Positions 12,526-26,300 of a stretch of DNA of 64,000 nt are shown piece after piece. Every line of letters begins with the position of its first letter. The first letter of the stretch is position 1. The stretch is taken from positions 8,612,644-8,676,643 of the forward strand of contig JAJHZJ010000496.1 of the NCBI GenBank assembly GCA_023548195.1, in the 5' to 3' direction. The position numbers were made by a program, and so were the translations under genes. The notes beneath the pieces were generated by a model, which saw nothing but the letters and a program-made list of their open reading frames with translations, was not told the DNA's origin and made no database searches. Origin of the DNA: Bettongia penicillata ogilbyi. Lineage: Eukaryota; Chordata; Mammalia; Diprotodontia; Potoroidae.

Positions 12526-13815
12526 CAGAGGTATATACTAGCTCTCCAGACATCCAAAGGAATAAAAAGAAAAGTTTCCTGGGGCTCTGCAATAAAAACA
12601 TAGCTGAAAAGGATGGAGGACCTTTGAAAAACAACACTTGCTTTATGTTACTTGTTTCTCAGGTAAAAAGGCAGAAGTTCTAATACAAGAAAGGGCAAAA
12701 TGGCCACTTTGCATTTTGAATGATATATAGTTGGATTCTGAGGATTAGTGGTCTCCTAAAAGAGGGAAAAACATTTCCCCCAACCCGATTGCTAACTAAT
12801 AGGTGAGAAAGAAGTAGTCAGATCACTTCTAGTGCAGAATAAAGGAACCACATTTGCAGGCTTTAAAAATACTTTCATAATAATGGCTTAGAAAATTACC
12901 TCTTCCCAAAGGACATATAGAGAAAGTGAAAAATTTACTACCTACTTACCTGACAGATTAAGGTCACGATTTAAAAAAAAAGAAAAAAACTATTTTCAAA
13001 GCTAAATATGAATGAAAAGTTCTAAAAACACCAAAGGATACAAAAGGAAATCACAGTTCTAGTTCCCATTCCCTAAGTATTGTTATAAAAGCATGATGTA
13101 GTCTATCAAAAAAGTGTAATTATATCTGCTAAACTGCCTCAAAGAACTGTTGATGAATTAAGAGTGCTAAATTCATCTTCAATGACTTAGTCAATCAAAA
13201 TTTTACATGAAGTGGTTTTTCTGAGTTTTTCCCCTGAAATCATCATACAAATATAAGGTATATAATGACATTAAAAAGTCATTTACTTCATCAACTTACC
13301 CTCTCCTTATTTTTTAGATTCCCTTTCCTAGTATCACTTTGGGCCTTCAATCATAAAATTATTTCTTCATGGCGGTCTCTGTTTAGGTGTGGGTTTTCCT
13401 TTTCTTAGTGGTCTAATCTAATCCTTGAGATATCAAAAGACGTCATGAAAGTCAATACAACTGTAGCAAAGGTTAGTCAGGGACGACTGGATTCAGAGCT
13501 TCATCAACTGAAGGAATGACTGACCTTGTGTACAACAAGCACTCTACTCCTTTCAGGCACAGCTGGACCCTGGGAAAGGTAAATAAAAGAGAAAACAGGT
13601 CTCTACAAGCCATTGAAGAACAGTGGTCTTAGAAAGCTGGGGCATGAGCAAGGCCCCCTGCATTAGGTGGCACTGGAGCTGAATCAAAATGGAGCCCAGG
13701 AATTCTGAGATAAAAATAAGGAAAGTCAGAGGCCTTTCCAGGAATGAGAGGTCACCAAGGAAAAGGAAAGAGATGGTAAATAAAGCAGGGTGGCTGGCCC
13801 TCTGCAAGACAGATC
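12526..13815. other. Non-coding stretch with isolated splice-like motifs
   Basis: There is a good minus-strand donor-like site at 12,943-12,955 (ctgtcag|gtaagtag on the minus strand). No open frame with a believable acceptor lies upstream of it, so no exon is called. Confidence 0.4.
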
Positions 13816-13817
13816 AC

Positions 13818-13935
13818 ATTTTGAAATAGAAAGCTCTGGATGTTAAGTCCAACTCCTTCATTTCACAGAGAAGGAAATTTGTGGGTCTGGGAGGTTAAGG
13901 GTCTAGTTAGTAAGGATCTGAGTAATATTGCAACA
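13818..13935 (-). repeat. MIR-type SINE, reverse, diverged
   Basis: 'tccttcatttcacagagaag' followed by 'gaaatttgtgggtctgggag' and 'gttaagg', the reverse MIR core. Confidence 0.65.
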
Positions 13936-13984
13936 CAAATCTTTTCATTTCAAGTAGAGAAAAGCCAGGTTAACATGTTTTAAA

Positions 13985-15430
13985 TGCTAAACAGAGAAGT
14001 GGAGGCACAAAAGTTGGGAGGCAGAGGAAGAGTGGTCAAAACTGGTCCTTGAGGCAGGGAAACCAATTAGGAAGTGACTACAATAACTCAGGCCTGAAAG
14101 CCTGTACTGACATAGTGGCTGCCTTAGTGATGGTGGAAAGCAATTCAAATATTTCAAACCTAAGTCAATGACAGAATGATGGTGCCTGCAGAATCCAGAA
14201 GAGGTGGGAGTTTCAGAGGAAAGAGAGCAAGTTCCGTATTGGATATGTTGAATTGGGGACTGATTGCCTATAGGACACAAAAATGTGCCTCCCCTTGTGG
14301 TCCATACTGCATTCCCTCCAGGGAAATGGAAGCTCCCTGAGGAAAAACACTTTTTTTTTCACCATCTGCCCAACAGCTCCAGGCACAGTATCTTTGAATG
14401 AATTTGAAAATATCCATTTTTTAAAAGGCATCATCTTCCAGATAATCCCTAAAAATGCCCAAGCTCCTGCAGGGAAGGGAAAAAGCAATGTGTTCCTTCC
14501 CTTCCCCCGTACATCCCTCAGGCCTAATACAGTAGCCTGCACAGAACACACTTCAAAAAATGCCTGCCTAATCATGGGACAGTCGATGGGTTTATTTGAT
14601 AATTAGGATAAGAAATGCTCCTAAAACGAATGCAAAATGAATGTGTACTTTAATGTGAACGCACGGTGACACAAAGCCTTAATCCTCCACAATCCTAACT
14701 ACTCCTATTTCAATTCCAAAAGGGCTACAATCCAAAAGCTTTAAGAATTAAATTAACCATCACTGACAGAATGCAGAGTTTAGGGAACATTTGAGGTTGA
14801 GATTAGTTTAAGAAAATGATTACTATCAACCTGGAACCTTCTGTCACAAAGTTTATTTTCTTTTTTACATTAGCTACAATTAGAACACATGCTCAATGAA
14901 AAAGCATGTAATGCCTAATTAATTCACACCTGATCATTTCTGAATACATATTATTAAAACTAAAACATTTATTTAATTGATAATCACTGAAATTGCCTTA
15001 CAAAGATTCTTATACTTTTTTTAATTCCATTTATTTTTCCTTCTAAAAAACTTGAGTATGTGAGGGAAAGCGCTGAGGAGAAGCATTAGCCTTTCTCCAT
15101 AGGTCTTCCCAAACCAATTAGCTCCATCACCTGGGGTAAGACTCTAACTGAGCTAGATGGTCAATCATTCTAAATTAAGAGATTTGTTTTTCCTCACTCT
15201 GCCCTCCACCTAGCTATAAATGTCCCCCTTTTCCTTTATTTTCCCCTCATTCTACCAGAATAAATTTTCACACATTGAGACATCTGTGTAGACATATAAA
15301 AAATATCATAATTAGTACTGTAGCATCTAAATGAGAACTTTTCCCCCCATTTTTAATGCCATGAAAATCACTACAATTACCCTCAAATGTTTGTGGGTGC
15401 TACTGCTCCTTCAATCAGAAGGGGGGGAAG
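13985..15430. other. Non-coding stretch with weak L2-like pieces
   Basis: L2 3'-end-like blocks are visible at about 14,320-14,390 ('ggaagctccctgagg') and 14,520-14,575 ('aatacagtagcctgcacag'). 13,985-14,250 resembles a medium-copy mammalian repeat that I cannot name. Overlapping 97-120-codon frames on both strands have no family resemblance. Confidence 0.4.
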
Positions 15431-18115
15431 TAAGCATTTATTAGGTCAACATGTCTAAACATTAGCATTTTCCAAAGACCTCCACTACAGACCAATCAGT
15501 GTTGCTACCCTGCTGTATCGTGGGTAATCTACCACAGGTGAAAAAGCCAGGATCCTCCAAGTCCTTTCAGAGGCCACAAGGAGTGCCCGAGGAAGAAAGA
15601 AGCCATCTCCTTCTTCCACAACACTGTCAAGTCAGCTTATTCTCATCATTAGTGCTTAAAAAAACAAATCTGTTATTACATAGGCTCCGTTTCACTCTTA
15701 AAATCAAACACGTTCACCTCAAGGTCACTCAAAGTCTCACTGGGGGATGACACTCATGGAGGAACACTCCAGCTGCCAGCCTACCATGAGAGCAAGGAGG
15801 AATCCTTAGAACCCAAGGCTTGGGACCCACCTCTACACATGCGCATGCACAAGCTGAATTATGCAACACTTCTTTTTATTTCACACAAGTGGCAGGACTA
15901 ACTGCAACGCTAGGGCTTAGACCAACAGTACCAATCTCAGAGTAGAGGAATTCGGAGGACAAGGGCCAGAAGTGGCCTCCCAAGAGGATATTTCCTCTGT
16001 GCAGAATGCAAAGCTGTTACAGCCTTCACACACTGATCCCCACTATTTAGTATCTGCAGTAGGGCAGGATCAGCCAGGGGATCAGCAAGGAGACAAGCTG
16101 GACCACAGTGGGGCTGACTTAGCAAGGAGAGCCACCATGGAGTCCAAAGACAAAGTGACCTAACCAAAGTGACAAATTCTTGTTTGCATTCTAGGGTAAA
16201 TCCTGCCAGCCTGGGCAAGCACCACTTTGAGATGACACTTATCAAATAAAGCCTGAAAAAGATCATTAATGTTTTAAAATATTTTAATTTGACCTTCCAT
16301 TCAAAGGATTTAAAATATATATCAGAGTCTGAGTAAGCACTGAATGGATTGAAGTAACATATTCTAAAAAAGTTCCTTATTTTGCAGTGGGGGGGGGGAG
16401 GGGGGGAAGAACTGACTTACAAGGGATTTAATCAACTATATGCTTCCTATAAACCAGAGTTTTCATACACTAGCTGCACTATCCCTATTTCATTTCCACA
16501 ACACTCCTCCATACTGTCACAGCATCCTCAGGTGGACTCCCAACTACACAAGTCCCTCACAGCAGTTATTCAAGGCTGGGGGCTCACCTCCCTGCCACAG
16601 TCATAGTGACAACTCCCACAATGTTCCCCCTTTGGAGGGCACAACGCTGACTGCCCGGCCCGAGGAACTCATCCCTCAAGTTGATCAAGCTCCAGCCTTC
16701 TCAAGGTGAACAGACACAAACCAGGTCCTCTCCTGCATTGCCAGAACAGTCCCCTCCTTTCCTCTCCCCCAAGACACATATTAACAGTTCAGAGTCTAGT
16801 CAATCTAATTTAAGGTTTCTTCAATCCCTATTGAAATGCGGCTATGCACTTGGAGGATGAGAAAGTGACCCTTGTTCCCCCACACTCCCCACCTGAGGGC
16901 ACAGGGCCAAGCCATTAATACTAAAAGCCTTTCAAGAGCATTTCAGCCACCCCATGTTGCCCTGGCAAAGAGGACACAGTAAATTCCAGTTCAATGTGCT
17001 GTACCTCAAAATTCACAAGTGCCTCCCCACAACAGAATCAGATTTCTTTTTCCCAAGAAGTCTTCTAATTATCCTTCCCAACCTAGAGACAAAGAGGATT
17101 CTCTAGGGCAGTTCTGCGCCAGTGAGAGCCCAGGTACCAAATTCAAAAAGGCCCCAAGCTTCAGAGAAAAGGGAGACTAGAATCAGGGCTAGACACAGAG
17201 GGTCAGTGACTATCAGCTTACAAGGAAAATCAACTAAAAGCAAAGGAGATGGGCTGGGGAGACAGAAGAAGTAGGCTGCCCCGGGGCACTTGAGCTAGAG
17301 CTAATTAGGGTCACTGCAGGTCAGCCTCAGGCCCTCAAAGGATCAGCAGTAAAGACTCAAAAAGAGAGCTTAGCCAACACACTTCCTCAAGAGAACTGGA
17401 CAGAGAGAGAAGATAGAAGTGAGAGAGACAGCAGTCCTGCCCCACCCCTCATCTGAGCCTTTCCTGCGCTCTAAGGAGGGAGAGCACCAAGCTTGCAGCC
17501 TGTGCCCTCAGACCCAACAAGGCCCAAACAGCAACTCACTTTACCACACATTGAGAAGAGTCGTCTGATCACTTCTCATTTGTAGAAGAACAAAATCCAA
17601 AGGCAAATGGGAATCAAGAATGGAATGGAATCCTCTCCTCTTGAGTAATTTTCCATGCACTGATAAATCTGACAGGCACCATGGATGGAGCAATAAGGAG
17701 CCTTCGACCAAATCCTAAATTGGCTAAGTATTTACCAAGTACCTTCCCAAATATGATAGGCTAGGAGCTTAAAATTTCACTGAGCAGGAAAACATTTTTC
17801 ATGTGTTTGTAAGGCCCTTCATGACTAAATATAAAAATCAGTGCTTCACACAACAATGGTGCACAAGTTCAGAAAAGGGAGAAATTTATAAGGGGCTTGC
17901 CACATGACAGGCACTGAGTTAAGCTCTTCATATAAGTAGAAAGGCAGTCTCGCGCCCTCAGGGAGCTTATAATCTAATAAAGGAGGAGATAAAAAGAAAC
18001 TGAAGGATGGGGCAGGGAGTGAGGACACAGGATACCCCAAGGTATCACTTCACAAGGTACACTCACCACAGCCTGGAGAAGCCAAAAGGGGCACAGTATT
18101 TCTAAGATACTAATT
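15431..18115. other. Non-coding stretch, relatively low in SINEs
   Basis: About 2.7 kb with few recognisable repeats apart from a G-rich run and an L2-like piece near 17,890-17,980. Small frames at 15,499, 15,937 and 16,382 lack any recognisable domain. Confidence 0.4.
16389..16406 (+). repeat. G-rich homopolymer (G10-A-G7)
   Basis: Ten G, one A and seven G on the plus strand. Confidence 0.9.
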
Positions 18116-18117
18116 CC

Positions 18118-18365
18118 AGCCTAGCGGATAGAGCTATGCTATGGACATGATGTAAGGTGGACCTGAGCTCGTATTTGGCCTCAAATACTGAACAGCTGGG
18201 TGACCCTGAGTAAGTCACTGCACTTCTCTCTATCCACATGTAAAATGGGGGTAATAACAGCATCTACTCCCACCCCCAGAGTAATGAGACTCAAATGAGA
18301 TCATACTTGTATAAAGCACTTTGCAAACCTAACGTGCTACGTAAGTGCTAGCTGTAATTATTGCT
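18118..18365 (+). repeat. MIR-type SINE, full length
   Basis: Head 'cagcctagcggatagagcta', body 'ctgggtgaccctgagtaagt', then 'catgtaaaatgggggtaata', and the tail 'aaagcactttgcaaacctaa' with 'gtgctagctgtaattatt'. One of the most complete copies here. Confidence 0.9.
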
Positions 18366-18544
18366 GCCATTGTTTCCAGGGCCAGACTGAGCTTCCAAGA
18401 CAAAAAAGTGCCTGTGCTATGGCAGAAAAATTCCAGAGTCAGTCTGGAAAGAAATAAAACATGGCTGGCCTGGGTGACCTCCTTAAATAGGGAGGGCCAC
18501 TGCCAAAAGCTTCAGGAAAAAGAAACTGAGGAATGAGCAACGCC

Positions 18545-18722
18545 GATGAATCTTAGATTCAGACCTCGAAGAGACCTTAGCAGAGGCCACAAAGTTCAAC
18601 TCTATCCTTTTACTGATGAGGAAACTGAGGCCAACACACAGGTAGCAAATATTTGAGAAAGCATTTGAACACTGGTCTTCCAGATGCCAAGATGGGTGCC
18701 CTATCCACCATTCATGATGCCC
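18545..18722 (-). repeat. MIR-type SINE, reverse
   Basis: 'cttttactgatgaggaaact' running into 'gaggccaacaca', then 'catttgaacactggtcttcc' and 'gtgccctatccaccattcat', the reverse of a full MIR-type copy. Confidence 0.85.
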
Positions 18723-19565
18723 CACCTATGCCTATAGTCAGGTGGGACTGTGACAAATACAAGAAAAACCAAGAGAAGCCAATATGACTGTCAAATTGAC
18801 TACAGAATGGGGAGACAAAGCTGGATAGGCAGAAAAGGGTCCAGATAGTAATGGGGAGATTTGGAAAACCAGAGATGAGCACTGCCACTGTCTTATAGCT
18901 GGTGACAATTCTGAGCAAAGAAGTGACATAATAAAACAGTTGCTTTGAGAAAATTAATTTGGTGAATGTACTGTAAGTCATATTAAAAAAAGTTCCAAGA
19001 TTCAATGACTAAATTGCCTTAGATAAGCTTAAAATCTTATTGAAGAAAATTTATTTCTCGTCTATGCTCATGAGATAAATTATCCTTTCACCATCTCAGT
19101 TTTGATAAACACAGGTCGGCATAAGGAATTGAATGGCAATTTTTTTCTGAGAGTTCTGCAGAAGCCACAGATGACATACAAAGGCTAGCAGATGACACAG
19201 AACGTATGACCAAGTACTCAGTCCAAATTTTACAATAAGGTACTATAAACATCCCACAAAAGAAAAAGAAAAAATTCAGACTTTCTCTGGTGAGAAGGGA
19301 GGTCCAAAACTTTTTAAGATTTTCCAGACTGAGGAGGAGCTGAGCCACACCTCCAAACCCCAAGATGTGAAAGGAACAGCTGTAGTTTACAAAGATGTAC
19401 CGAAATAAGTGCTTCACATGACAAGGTGGAGAATATAGGAAGGGCAGATAATAAGTGAGAAACAAAGGGATGGGCAGTAGAAGCCACTTCGCTTTTCATC
19501 AATGAATTGGCTTTTAAGCAATAAGTCGTTAACTTTTGGTCATCAAAATTAGCAGCATGCATTTT

Positions 19566-19745
19566 TTTATGTGGCATGTGATTTTACATTTGATCCTCAC
19601 ACAACCTTGTGACAGCAGGTGTTACAATTATCCCCATAACTGACAGATGAGTAAGCTGAGGCACTGCAGTTCAATGATTCATGTCCATGAACACAGCTAA
19701 TGAAGGGGAAGAGTGCAATGCTCTAACTACTACACTATTTTCTGC
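19566..19745 (-). repeat. MIR-type SINE, reverse
   Basis: 'tttgatcctcacacaacctt', 'ccataactgacagatgagta' and 'tgctctaactactacactat' in reverse MIR order. Confidence 0.8.
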
Positions 19746-20584
19746 TGATGCTGACTAGAATGAAACTAGAGAAGTGGAGATTTAAATTCACTGTACTTTA
19801 AAGTTACTAAAACTACAAATTCAAAAGAAGTGCTCTGTAGATCAAGGTCAGGATCTCTAAATGCTCCTACCTGTGAATGGCATTGTGCTGACTGCTGGGA
19901 GCCCTGAAATATAGCAAAATCTAGACCCAGAATTGCTCGAAAGTTCAACCTAACTAGATGCTCAGAAGAAAAAACAAGTAGATGAGCAGTGCCTATTGTT
20001 CAGATTGGGATATGCAGTTGGACATCCCATAAAGTTGGCTCATCTTACACAGACACCACACAAAGACAATAAATAAGCTGGGCTGAAGACAGCAAATGCT
20101 AGTCTGCATTTGGGAAATTTCCCAGGGCTCTTAATAACTTTGCAATCCCCTCCCCCCAAAAAAGGTGATATTGTATAGCTAGGAGTCATGCTATACCTAT
20201 CACTGAGGAATGAAATATGGAGGTCAGCCAAAGGGCATGAACAGGTGGAAACTTTGGGCAGAAGTACCATAAAAGAGATCAAAGGAAGGGGGGCACTGTA
20301 CATTTAAGAAGAGGGGGCAACAGATGGGCAGACCACATGCTTCATATCCTAAGTTCTAAACAGACAGTTCCTAGTAAACCCCTGGGAAGAAGCAGAATAT
20401 TTGGAAGACAGCTGAAGTTGGGGTGATGCAAGAAGGTTTCACAAAGGCTGGGTCTTTGAAAAGGAGTATTAAGCACTCAGAAAGGGATGGATACCTTATC
20501 ACTGAAATGAAAGAAATCCACAAGGCATAAAAGGGAGGAAGGAGAGAATGGAGGAAGTCATAATGAATAAACCCAAATGCAAAG
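19746..20584. other. Non-coding stretch
   Basis: No gene. Parts near 20,200-20,540 resemble a medium-copy repeat of the kind also seen at 22.4-22.8 kb; the family is not named. Confidence 0.35.
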
Positions 20585-20850
20585 ACTCATTTAGAGAAAG
20601 TAGCATGGAGTTGTAGAGAAGAGTACTACCAGTCTATGGATCTAGTAACGTCAACCCGGGTCCAAGATCTGATTCTGGTCCTGATAGATATCTGTGGGAT
20701 CTCTGGCACAAAACGAGACATCTCTTTGGGGTCCAGTTAGCTTCACTTGTAAAACAGCTCATGTAAAACAACTCAGTAACTGTTAAGCTCTTTTTAAGCC
20801 AGCTCTCAAATCTAGAGGTCACATTTTACAGATGAGGTAATGAAGCCCAA
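20585..20850 (+). repeat. MIR-type SINE, diverged, with a reverse fragment at its end
   Basis: 'gtagcatggagttgtagaga', 'gggtccaagatctgattctg' and 'ttagcttcacttgtaaaaca' follow the SINE order. The last 30 bp ('cattttacagatgaggtaat') are in the opposite orientation. Confidence 0.6.
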
Positions 20851-22149
20851 AGTTTTATGAATCTATGAAAGCCATTTATTGATCATACAGAATAAGAAAG
20901 AAGGGCATGGAATCTACCAGATACTGCACCACTTCAAGTGGCAGTCTCTTGGGGTCACCTCTAAGATCCTAAAGGAGTGAGCAACTCTACAGCAAGGTAT
21001 CCCTAAACACAGCTTCTCAATAACACCCTTTGTAGCACAGTTATTCCTTACCTAGACCTCTGGAACCTGACCTCCTGCCCAGACACAGGTAGCTGCCACA
21101 CCTGATGCATGAGCAAAAGCAGAAGTGCATGACTGTGTACAAACTAAACACAAGCTTCTATCCAATATGTCTCAATCTATTTCAAGTCAAAAGAAAAATA
21201 AAATTGATATTTAAGACAAAAGCAAAACCCACTAAAACTAAAGAACCTGCCCCTACCTGGCCTCACTTAGAATCTAACAGTAAATGGCAAATTAAAGCCA
21301 TTCTCTCTCTGAACCTCTCTGAGGAGTCTTTCTCCACCCACGTACCAACAAAAGGCTGAGATTATTAAAAAAAAGAATGTTAATTTTAAATTGGTTTCAT
21401 CTCATTTAAGATCAAGTATTTTTATAAATAATGCACTGGAATAGTTTTAGAATGTAATTCATTCACTGGTATCCCCCAGAGTAACTCCTGAGTGACCCTT
21501 CAACATGACCTAAGTGAGAGGACTGATTACAGATCCCTTAATAAATACGTAAGTTAGTAAAGCTCGTTGAGACCCTCAGACTCTCTTAATGGTGGGTAAC
21601 TTTAAAAATTTACTTATGAAAGCACTTTAAAGTTATTAGCAAATCACAAGAAGTTCCTTAAGCCAAGGAAACATTCACATTAAGATTATTATAATTTGAC
21701 AATACTTGTTACCAGTTCATTAATATACTTCCATACACAATTTATGAAGATAAAGCAATTTTTTTCTTGCCACAACCTTCACTAAAAACTGGTTGGCACT
21801 CTTTTATAGATTTTGCAGACTGAATAAATCCCCAAGGATATAACAAGTTGTGCTTTCTTCCATATAAGAAAAGCACTAGGAACTGGAGAGAGAGAAGAGC
21901 GCTGAAGACACAGAAGCTCCTATCACCAAAAATAAAAGTACAACCAAAGAAAAGCAGCCTTCTAAGATGACAAGCACAACACATTAATTCTCACTTTATT
22001 CCCACCCTCATTCAAAAGAAGACCCACAAACAGTCATCCAATCAAAATCAAACAGGTGTCAAAGAGAAAGTTGCTCCAGTCAAGGTCAGCTAGGGTGGCA
22101 TTTTAAGTGTCAATTTTAGAACAATTAACAAGCCATGCTTCGCTGGAAT
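20851..22149. other. Non-coding stretch
   Basis: AT-rich; no repeat or exon recognised. Confidence 0.4.
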
Positions 22150-22840
22150 TCCCTTATTGTTATTCAACAATTACTTATTAAGCACCTACTGTGTGCACAA
22201 ACACTGCAACAGGCGTGGAGTTCAAATAATCATGAAGTGTCTGATATATATATTACCAGTTATTATGCCAGCTCTGGAAATACAATGATCAAAAAGAAGT
22301 AACTGTCTCTCCTGTCAAGGAGATACCATTCTAATGGGGAACACCACACACAAATATACATAAAATGGTTCAGGCAGCTACCTATTAGGGAAGGGGAATA
22401 ACCATGAGCAGCTGGGGAGACTCAAAAAGGTTCCTTATAAAAGGTGATAAATGAACTGGATCATGAAAGCCTGAAAGTGAAAGCTTCAACGATGAAAGTT
22501 TAGATACACTAGGACCCTAGAGCAGGATATAATAGCACATATTTTTAAATAGTGATTTTATAAAACATTTTCTTTACAATGACAAAAGCACAGTGTTTTG
22601 TACTAGTTAAGTACTGAAGAAAGGTGAAAGAAAAGTACTAAAGAAGGAAAGGTTATTTATGACTTGGGGGGGGCATGGAGTCACCGGACTTTTCTTAAGA
22701 GGAAGGGGTTTTTGACTTGGGTTTTAAAAGATGAGTAGGAATTCAATACAAAGATGAAACAATGGCATTCTAGGCACTAGAGAAGGGAACATCATAGTGT
22801 AGGCAGAGAGACAGGAAAGGAGTGGACTACAGGAACTACA
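22150..22840 (+). repeat. L2-associated medium-copy interspersed repeat
   Basis: Starts 'acaattacttattaagcacc' + 'tactgtgtgc', then 'cctgtcaaggagataccatt' + 'ctaatgggg', later 'acttgggttttaaaagatga'. The same order of blocks begins at 32,330, 39,885, 52,475, 62,100 and 62,705. I recognise the type but cannot give a family name. Confidence 0.55.
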
Positions 22841-22979
22841 AATATCATAACATAGCACAATCATTATAGGAGTCCTTACTGATCTCATGCCCAAGATGCT
22901 CTGCTAAGCCCTGTCCTTTGTCCCTTGCTATTACACAATTTTGGAATGGAAAGATAAGGTCTAGCAGAAGGGAAAGGAA

Positions 22980-23022
22980 GAGAGAGACAGACAGACAGAG
23001 TGACAGAGTGGGTGGGTGGGTG
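22980..23022 (+). repeat. Short (GACA)n and (GGGT)n simple repeats
   Basis: 'gagagacagacagacagag' followed by 'gtgggtgggtgggtg'. Confidence 0.75.
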
Positions 23023-24677
23023 CAAGTGTGTTCACCAACTATCTGCTACTTCCAAGGAGACTGCAGATACAGTTCTGTTGTACAAAACTGGGATCTCTGA
23101 AGAGTCCTTGGTTACAGCAGTCCTAGTCTCCCAAAGAGGAAAAAAATAACAATGAACTCAATAGAAGGTAGAGTCCGCAGAGCTGGGAAATGCCCACAGC
23201 TTTCACTTGCTCTCAAGCAATCCAAATACGAATGATTTTACTACACTAGAAAAATCTCAGGCCAAATCACAACAGTTGAACGGTGCAAGAGCAAGTCAGT
23301 ATAAAGACTGGGTCCAACAACTTACCAACCCATTTTGTAATCTCAGCTGGGCCCTCACTGTAGCAGGGCAATCATTTAATCAATTCTTTTATGCTTCGTT
23401 AATCAATTCTCCAGTCCATTTACCCTCTCCAGCCTCCCACCACACCCTTTCTCCCCACCATCTCAGCTCAGGACCTTGTTTCACACTTTGCTGAGAAAAT
23501 CAATGCCATTCACCATCAGCTTTTTGCATTTTTCCATTTCCTTTACTCCAATTTCTGGAGTCAAGGTCAGCTTTTCCACATTTACACTTAATATGAATCT
23601 CCCATTTCTCCAGCAGACTGCTCCCACTATCATCCTCTTTAATCTCTCCCAATTTACTGGTTCCTTCTTTTAAAAACTGCTTCCTATCCTCAGAAAAAAT
23701 AAAAGCTAAACGCTTCTCCCCAGATCCCATCATCCCCACTAGCTACCATCCAACTCCTCTCCTAAAAGCTGTCCACATGGTTGTCTCCAATTCTCTCCTG
23801 CACTGATCTCCTACCTCACCCCTCACGGGGAGGGGGGGGGGGGCAATGGAGAGTCCCTCACTGGGGAGAAGGAGGGGCATTTGACTTAGGAGATGACATT
23901 TAAGGTCAGATTCGGAACCAAAGGAGAGAGTAGTCAGAGACACATGAGGAAATCCAACAGAGAACACACTAAAAACAAAGCGGAGACTCAGGAGGTGGCT
24001 AAATGACCTCAAGAGCCGCTTCATGGAGGGGTGGGGAAAGGTTAGGAATGTATGGAAGGCAAGTGAGTGGAGACAGCACAGTATTTTCTAAAATCAATTT
24101 CATCAAGTACAAAGTTAGTTTTCAAGAGGATTCAAATCAGGTGGAAAAATAACCTCAGTCTACCTTCACCACACAGCCCCCTGAATCTGCAACGCCTTGG
24201 AGAGGGCTCTCCTATAAGACACCCAGCAGGCACTTCCTCTGAGCAGCAAGGTCCTACCTGCTTTTAAGTACCACTTTCAAGTGCACCAGTGCACAAGGAA
24301 GGTAAGCTCCAACGTTGTAAAGCTGCCTAGGTCACCCCCGCTGAGGGGCATTTTCATTGTACCCAGGTCACCTCACCAGCATGCCAGGATAAACCCTTCC
24401 CACTTGAAGAGAAGAGAGAAATACTGACAAAAAGCACAAATCCTAAAACTAGGTAAATCCACGTATGTGTGCTAAATATTGCTTTTCACAGTTGTCTAGC
24501 GTTGAGAGGTTGATTAGCTGATATTAGCAAAGAGTAGGCCTAAGCTCACAAAGAAGTCAGACATTGGTTGATGGCAGTTCTTTTCTACAGGAAGCATCCA
24601 CGAACACTACTAGTCCCATGTGTCAGGTGCTGAGCAGAACGCTCTCAATGACCTTGGTCTGTGTGGGTAGTACCTTC

Positions 24678-24680
<3 letters not shown>
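23023..24680. other. Non-coding stretch
   Basis: No exon or clear repeat family. It contains a G-run at 23,827-23,843 and small frames without domains. Confidence 0.4.
23827..23843 (+). repeat. G-rich homopolymer (G4-A-G12)
   Basis: Plus-strand G run with one A interruption. Confidence 0.9.

Positions 24681-24723
<43 letters not shown>
24681..24723 (+). repeat. (CA)n microsatellite, about 21 units
   Basis: 43 bp of uninterrupted CA dinucleotides. Likely polymorphic in length. Confidence 0.97.
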
Positions 24724-24725
<2 letters not shown>

Positions 24726-26105
24726 CCCCATAACAGGATAATCAAAGATAGACATAGAAAGAAGCCTACCTCAGACACACAGAAGTTCATCAACTGCCCT
24801 ATTTTGCTACCCACACACTCAAAGCCTTCCTTGCCCCTCCCCCTAGTATAATTTCATAGTCACAAAATAAAACAGAAGAGACAAAATCTGTCCATTTAAC
24901 CTGTTCAAATTAAATCAGACGTAAATGACTAACCCATATGGTGTCACACAGCATCAGCAATTGGACAAAACCATTACCATCATAACCCAAATGGCAAAGT
25001 AATGTCAAGTATTACCCTGCAATTTGTATTATTCCATAAAGATGTCCATTTTTTTTCTTCTTTAAAACATACAAAATGAAAACATGAAAATCCTGAGGAA
25101 GATGTCCTTATAGGTACTGGAAAATCAGAAATTTCAACTTATCCATAAGACACTAATAATCACAGCTTTGCAGAGAAATTGTGTTTCGCGTTAGGTTAGG
25201 TTAAAACACCATTCCACAGTCCCAGGCAACCCTGGCTCTGAGCATGAGCTGAGCATGAACCCCTAGGAAGCTAGACACTGTTTTCTGTTATTCTGGCAGT
25301 GCTGGAAGACAGTGCCAAGAAGGTAATGCTAATGTTTTTTAACCTACCTCAGAAAAGACACATGTCACTTGATCTTAATATGATTCTGGTACTTACATCA
25401 AAAAAAAAATTCTAAATAATGTCCCCACACCAGTACATACAATTGTTAAAAGATTAAGACACACATAACTGTAAAATTACATGAAAGGTTTCACTTAAAA
25501 AAAGCAATATAAAATTCGAAATAAAAAGAAATGTTTAAATGGCCTGTTTATCAATATATTAGATAGAGCACCCTTCGCTATCCTCTAAATCTCATCTCCT
25601 TTACAAGCCTTTTTCTTTTCTTCTATGTATTTGAAAAAGTTCATATTTGATATTGCCTGTCATGTATAAGAAAAATATGAAATCTTTGTTTAAAACAAAG
25701 ATATAAAGCCTACTTAAGAAATATCTCACTGGCAACAGGAAACCTTACTACTCACCAACTCACTTTTTCAACTCCTACCCTTAATTAGCTGCACAGAAAA
25801 GGCCCTTTCCCCTTTTGTGTAATAATGTATTTTATTTAATTCAGGTATGTCTAGAATGTCAATTCAACTTTCCCTATGATCCTTATACCCTGTCCCCAAC
25901 AAGGCCTGACTCAGTATAACCTGCTCTTAGAACAGCCACATGTACAAGTGACAAACAATGTGTCCCTCAGCACTACAATTAAAATCTCCAGAAGAATACA
26001 GCAATTTAGAAGCATCAGTTATTCTTTAGAAAACCAATGGCTTATGGACTGCAGCTTGACTTTTCTAGTGCTCTCAGCGTGGGAGGGAAGGAGGAATGGA
26101 ATGGA
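24724..26105. other. Non-coding AT-rich stretch
   Basis: No gene or repeat family recognised. Confidence 0.4.
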
Positions 26106-26107
26106 GA

Positions 26108-26300
26108 AGTGTATTTATTGCCCCTACCCTGTGCCAGGTATTGTGCTGCTCAGCACTTTGCAAAAATGATGTCAACTGATCTTCACAACAGCCCCACAAG
26201 GTAAGTGCTGCTGTGATCCTCATTTTACAGTTCAGGAAATGGAGGTAAAAAGAGTTTAAGTGACTCGTCCAGAGTCACACAGTTGGAAACACCTTGTTTC
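26108..26300 (-). repeat. MIR-type SINE, reverse, near full length
   Basis: 'gtgtatttattgcccctacc', 'cacaacagccccacaaggta', 'cctcattttacagttcagga' and 'aagtgactcgtccagagtca' in reverse order. Confidence 0.85.

Noticed and set aside
12931..12960. Exon ending at the minus-strand donor-like site near 12,950
   Set aside because: The site is good (CAG|GTAAGTAG), but the sequence upstream in transcript sense is a T-rich tract giving no plausible exon or conserved frame.
21050..21110. Exon ending at a minus-strand donor-like site near 21,050
   Set aside because: CTAG|GTAAGG is present, but no acceptor or open conserved frame was found for an exon.
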